A stretch of DNA of 64,000 bases from Sphagnum compactum (taxonomy: Eukaryota; Bryophyta; Sphagnopsida; Sphagnales), in assembly GCA_965153455.1 (NCBI GenBank), contig OZ234504.1, positions 2,170,001 to 2,234,000 on the forward strand, written 5' to 3'. Under the pieces are notes generated by a model. It was given only the letters and a program-made list of their open reading frames with translations. It was not told where the DNA came from and ran no database searches. Numbering within the stretch: position 1 is the stretch's first letter; the number at the start of each line of letters is the position of its first letter. The position numbers and the translations under genes were made by a program. Of the stretch, positions 60,994-64,000 are shown piece after piece.

Positions 60994-61183
60994 TTGGAGA
61001 CACAGTCTTTGCAATGGAATCAAAGTCCAGAAGGATGAAACCATGTGCTGCCTTGCATCAGCAGACGGATATCCTTCTTTAGTTCTGGTCAGGGATTTGG
61101 AGACACAAAATTTAATATTGAATCACGCCCAGAAGGATGGAAAACATTGGCTGCCACTGATAAGCAGAGAGATACCCTCCTTG
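60994..61183 (+). repeat. Direct duplication 3' of LHP1
   Basis: TTGGAGACACA, then CCAGAAGGATG, TGGCTGCC or GTGCTGCC, and GATATCCTTCTT or GATACCCTCCTT occur at 60994-61081 and again at 61097-61183. It starts 26 bases after the LHP1 stop codon, probably in the 3' untranslated region. Confidence 0.75.
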
Positions 61184-62690
61184 AAATATGATACAGGAGT
61201 GACCCTAATGAATTGACAAAGCTGGCACAGTTGAGGGAAGGACCTAGGTTCTTCTGTGCTACGTTTGAAAGTAGTGTATGAGTTTTTTGTACACTGGATT
61301 GCCTGTGTACATATGTTGCTAGCTTTGTGGTTGGAAAGTTGAGTTCTCTCTTATCTGCCTGAACTATTAGGAGCTCGTCCCACTGGGAACATACTCCCTT
61401 TTGTTGTAACATGAATCTACCATCAATGATTGCCAACTTTTTGACAGGCATCATAGATCTGCTTCTCCAGCAGTCTTGGTTATTCTCCACTGTCATCTGT
61501 CAATGTGGATGGTTCTAAGTGAAATGAACATTGGTTGATCATTTACAGCATGATTTCTTTCTGAAGGACACAATATCTTCATTAGAGGATGCAAATTCAA
61601 TGACATTCGTGGACCATTCTCACAGGATTCCACCCATGTAAATCAGGTTGAATCCAATCCAGTCTTCTCTCTTCCTTTCTGCAGTATGGATGGTATGTTG
61701 TGCATTTTTTATTGCTTTTTGGCAAGAGAGCTGCTGATCATGAAATCTACTAATCTTGAGTTCACAGGGTGGATTTTACAGCAAGTAGGACTACTCAAAA
61801 TTATCCAAGGGGTGTTAATGTATTAGCCATTGACCTGGGGCGGTAGAATGGAGAAGACTCAACTTCATCTCCAGCTAGTTTTCTGTCCATGTCCATTGAG
61901 TTAGCCCTCTTATCTTAGCACTTCAGTTCTTTCTTTCCAAGATTCCAGGTTACTGTTTCTTAAAAACATTAGTGGCTTGGTGTGAGAAGATGGTTGGCTG
62001 AGTAGGTACCTTAAAGAAGGTATAAAATAAGAGAGTTCATTTCAGCCACAACCACCCTTCACACGCTGAAAAGTAATTTGGCCTCCCAAGCCCGTCTGAT
62101 ATTAGGTTTGCATGGTACCTAGCATGATATTTGTCATATTATAGGCATTTAGGGTTTTTGGGCAGGTTTCTTGGGACATGAAACAGCACATGCACCATTG
62201 CTCCATTGCCAAACCTAATGGTGATTTCCAACAACCAAAACCACTGGAGTCTGGAAGGGAGCCTCAAGTTTTAGCCACTAGTAGTAGGCTATGTGCTAGA
62301 GGTTCACTTCACTCCAACTTCCACTTAAGTGATGACTTTAGCCCAGATTGATTCACATGTATTGATTGACAATGACACATGCAATATCCTTTATCACTGC
62401 AGCTTGACCTTGGGTTGTAGTGAAGAGGATCATATTCAAATCAATGGTGTTTAAGGTAGATTAATGCTGGGTGGGTATCAGTGCTGGACAGATGTTTTGA
62501 GGTCTAGTTATATAAATTGGGGTTATACAGATACATATATGTGTGAGATGCCAGAAAAAGAGAACAATGCTCAGGTGAAGTGTATGCATATGGAGATCTT
62601 TCTCAGCTGTACAGCCTGAGACTGGAATATGACATGAGTATGATTCAAGGATGCAGTTTTACTTACATTTACCAGCTGTGTTTCATTTTC
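61184..62690. other. LHP1 3' flank, no further gene recognised
   Basis: Composition stays mixed rather than AT-rich. A 135-codon antisense frame (61089-61496) has no recognisable domain and overlaps the duplication. No RNA gene was recognised. Confidence 0.5.
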
Positions 62691-64000
62691 TATGAGCTTG
62701 GACTCATTGGATGCAAACCCATCAATACAGATTTTCATAGGTGTGGATCATCCATCTTCCCACACACATCAAGCAGCAGCGTTGGCTCTGAGGCTCCCAC
62801 CAAAATCAAACCTGCAACCCATCTTCCCAAATTACTTTGGAGCCTTAGGGGCATCCATGGCAATATCCTCCAGCTGCCCTGCAACCTGCAACACACCCGC
62901 TCTCAAATCTTGACTTGAGATCACTGCTTTTGCATCCAAGTACACCAAAAGCTTCAACACCAATGCACATTTATGATCCCTTTGATCCAAAGCCAAGGAC
63001 AACATTGTTTGCACAAGCTCTGGGTAAAAACCCGGAGCCTTCAATTCTTGAACACACAGCAATGCTTGATTAAGACCCACAACCGAGAAGTACCCCACGA
63101 GCAATGACTGTCTCTTTCCACAAGTCAGCTGCTGCCTATGCAGCTGGTTGTGCCTGGGCTGCAGGAGGTAGACTAGGTGTTTCCATAGCTAAGTCCTATG
63201 CAGGACTGATAGAAGGACCCCATACTCCCTGAGACTCCACAATAGGGCGACTTTGTCTTAGAAGAAAATCAGATCCTGCATTCCCACCTCCTATGGGAGG
63301 ACTTGGTTTTCTGAGAAATCCATAAACCCCACTACCTTGAGGAAGCACCATGGGACCAATTACACTGCCTCACATTACAGGTGCTCCATAGTGACCGACA
63401 GGAGCAGCAGCAGCTGCCATCCCTGGCACTGCCATTAGGAGTGGAAGCACTCATGCAGTTTCTCACTTCATCTTGTACCCCACACCCACTGTCTCCCATC
63501 CCTCAGCCTCCAACCCAGCATGTAACTCCCCATCATTGGCTCCCCTGGCATTCCACCTCCCATTAATCCTCCTGACATTATTCCCAGCATGCCTGGCATT
63601 GTGCTCCCGGCACCTGGCATGTAACCTCCAGGCATATTCCCCACCATTCCTCCTGGTGCATTTCCTGTTCGCCCGTTCCTCATTTGCATCATCATGCCTG
63701 GATGAAGCCCTAACTTCTGCTCCACCTCTGCATGAATTTCAGTGATCCTCTTGGCTTTTCACTTCCTCGCAGTGAGGAATCCACTTGTTTGATCAAGGAT
63801 ATCACACACCATGAACTTAACCTGAGCTGGTAAGGATTTGCTCCCAGAGAAATCCTTCAGCCTTGCAAAATAGGTGTCAAATGCAACCCTAGACTTGGCA
63901 CTATCTTCCAGCTGCTTCCCTACTGTAGAAAACAACTGACACGGAGCTTCCACATTCTCTTCAGCTGAAATGGCTTTTGTATCTTCTGCTGCACCATCCA
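62690..64000 (-). pseudogene. eIF(iso)4G pseudogene, runs off the window
   Basis: The minus strand from 64000 downward reads the end of a MIF4G domain (ENVEAPCQLFSTVGKQLE, FDTYFARLKDFSG, KFMVCDILD), then ITEIHAEVEQKLGLHPGMMM, a Gly/Met/Pro-rich linker, and an MA3 domain (YFSVVGLNQALLCVQELKAP, then DLRAGVLQVAGQLEDIAMDA and PKAPK). This order and the VKAK-ITEIH motif fit plant eIF(iso)4G, the cap-complex scaffold. It is broken: a stop plus compensating small indels near 63762-63780, stops at 63370-63372, 63196-63198 and 63136-63138, a shift near 63110, and a stop with a further shift after PKAPK (about 62825). No intron was seen between MIF4G and MA3, which suggests a processed copy. The 5' part lies beyond the window. 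Confidence 0.85.

Noticed and set aside
61089-61496. 135-codon antisense open frame 3' of LHP1
   Set aside because: No recognisable domain; it overlaps a direct duplication in the probable LHP1 3' untranslated region.

Overview
This is a window of nuclear DNA from a land plant. The evidence is a set of intron-containing genes of plant families (an ABI3/VP1-type B3 transcription factor, an LHP1-type chromodomain protein and a plant leucine-rich-repeat protein), wide AT-rich intergenic space, and decayed plant-type transposons. The genes are clearly orthologous to angiosperm families but diverged outside the core domains, and the repeat content is high. I infer a large-genome, possibly seed-free plant such as a fern; the sequence does not prove this.

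Layout. 1-11 kb: AT-rich non-coding DNA with a diverged tandem array of about 125 bp units (5530-6360) and smaller duplications. 11-16.3 kb: the ABI3/VP1 gene on the + strand (six coding exons, 12527-16285, 674 residues predicted), with a cluster of G-box/ABRE, RY, CCAAT and CArG motifs about 0.7 kb upstream of a TATA box. 18-20.8 kb: a decayed hAT transposon on the - strand. 21-32 kb: repeats (a 37 bp minisatellite, a 128 bp CACTA-type MITE with TTA target duplications, a dispersed A-tailed repeat family, a C-homopolymer island) and an orphan WD40 gene fragment. 33-40 kb: a plant LRR gene resembling the 'outer arm dynein light chain 1-like' family (coding exons 36203-39911, 871 residues predicted) behind a long, probably intron-containing leader. 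40.9-42.8 kb: a second decayed hAT element of the same family. 46.9-47.94 kb: a candidate terminal-inverted-repeat element carrying a fragment of a phosphofructokinase gene (PPi-dependent PFP beta type). 48-56.3 kb: gene-empty AT-rich DNA. 56.5-61 kb: the LHP1 gene (six coding exons, 57548-60968, 648 residues predicted) with a 26 bp microexon inside the chromodomain and a 50 bp minisatellite in intron 1. 62.7-64 kb: a broken eIF(iso)4G pseudogene on the - strand that runs off the window end.

The three intact genes do not form a pathway. ABI3 is an abscisic-acid/maturation regulator binding RY DNA. LHP1 reads H3K27me3 in Polycomb repression, and Polycomb is known in Arabidopsis to silence ABI3, but their proximity here (about 41 kb) is most simply chance. 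The most distinctive material is the mobile DNA: two related hAT relics, gene-fragment capture, a perfect CACTA MITE signature and an apparently undescribed dispersed repeat with at least five copies.
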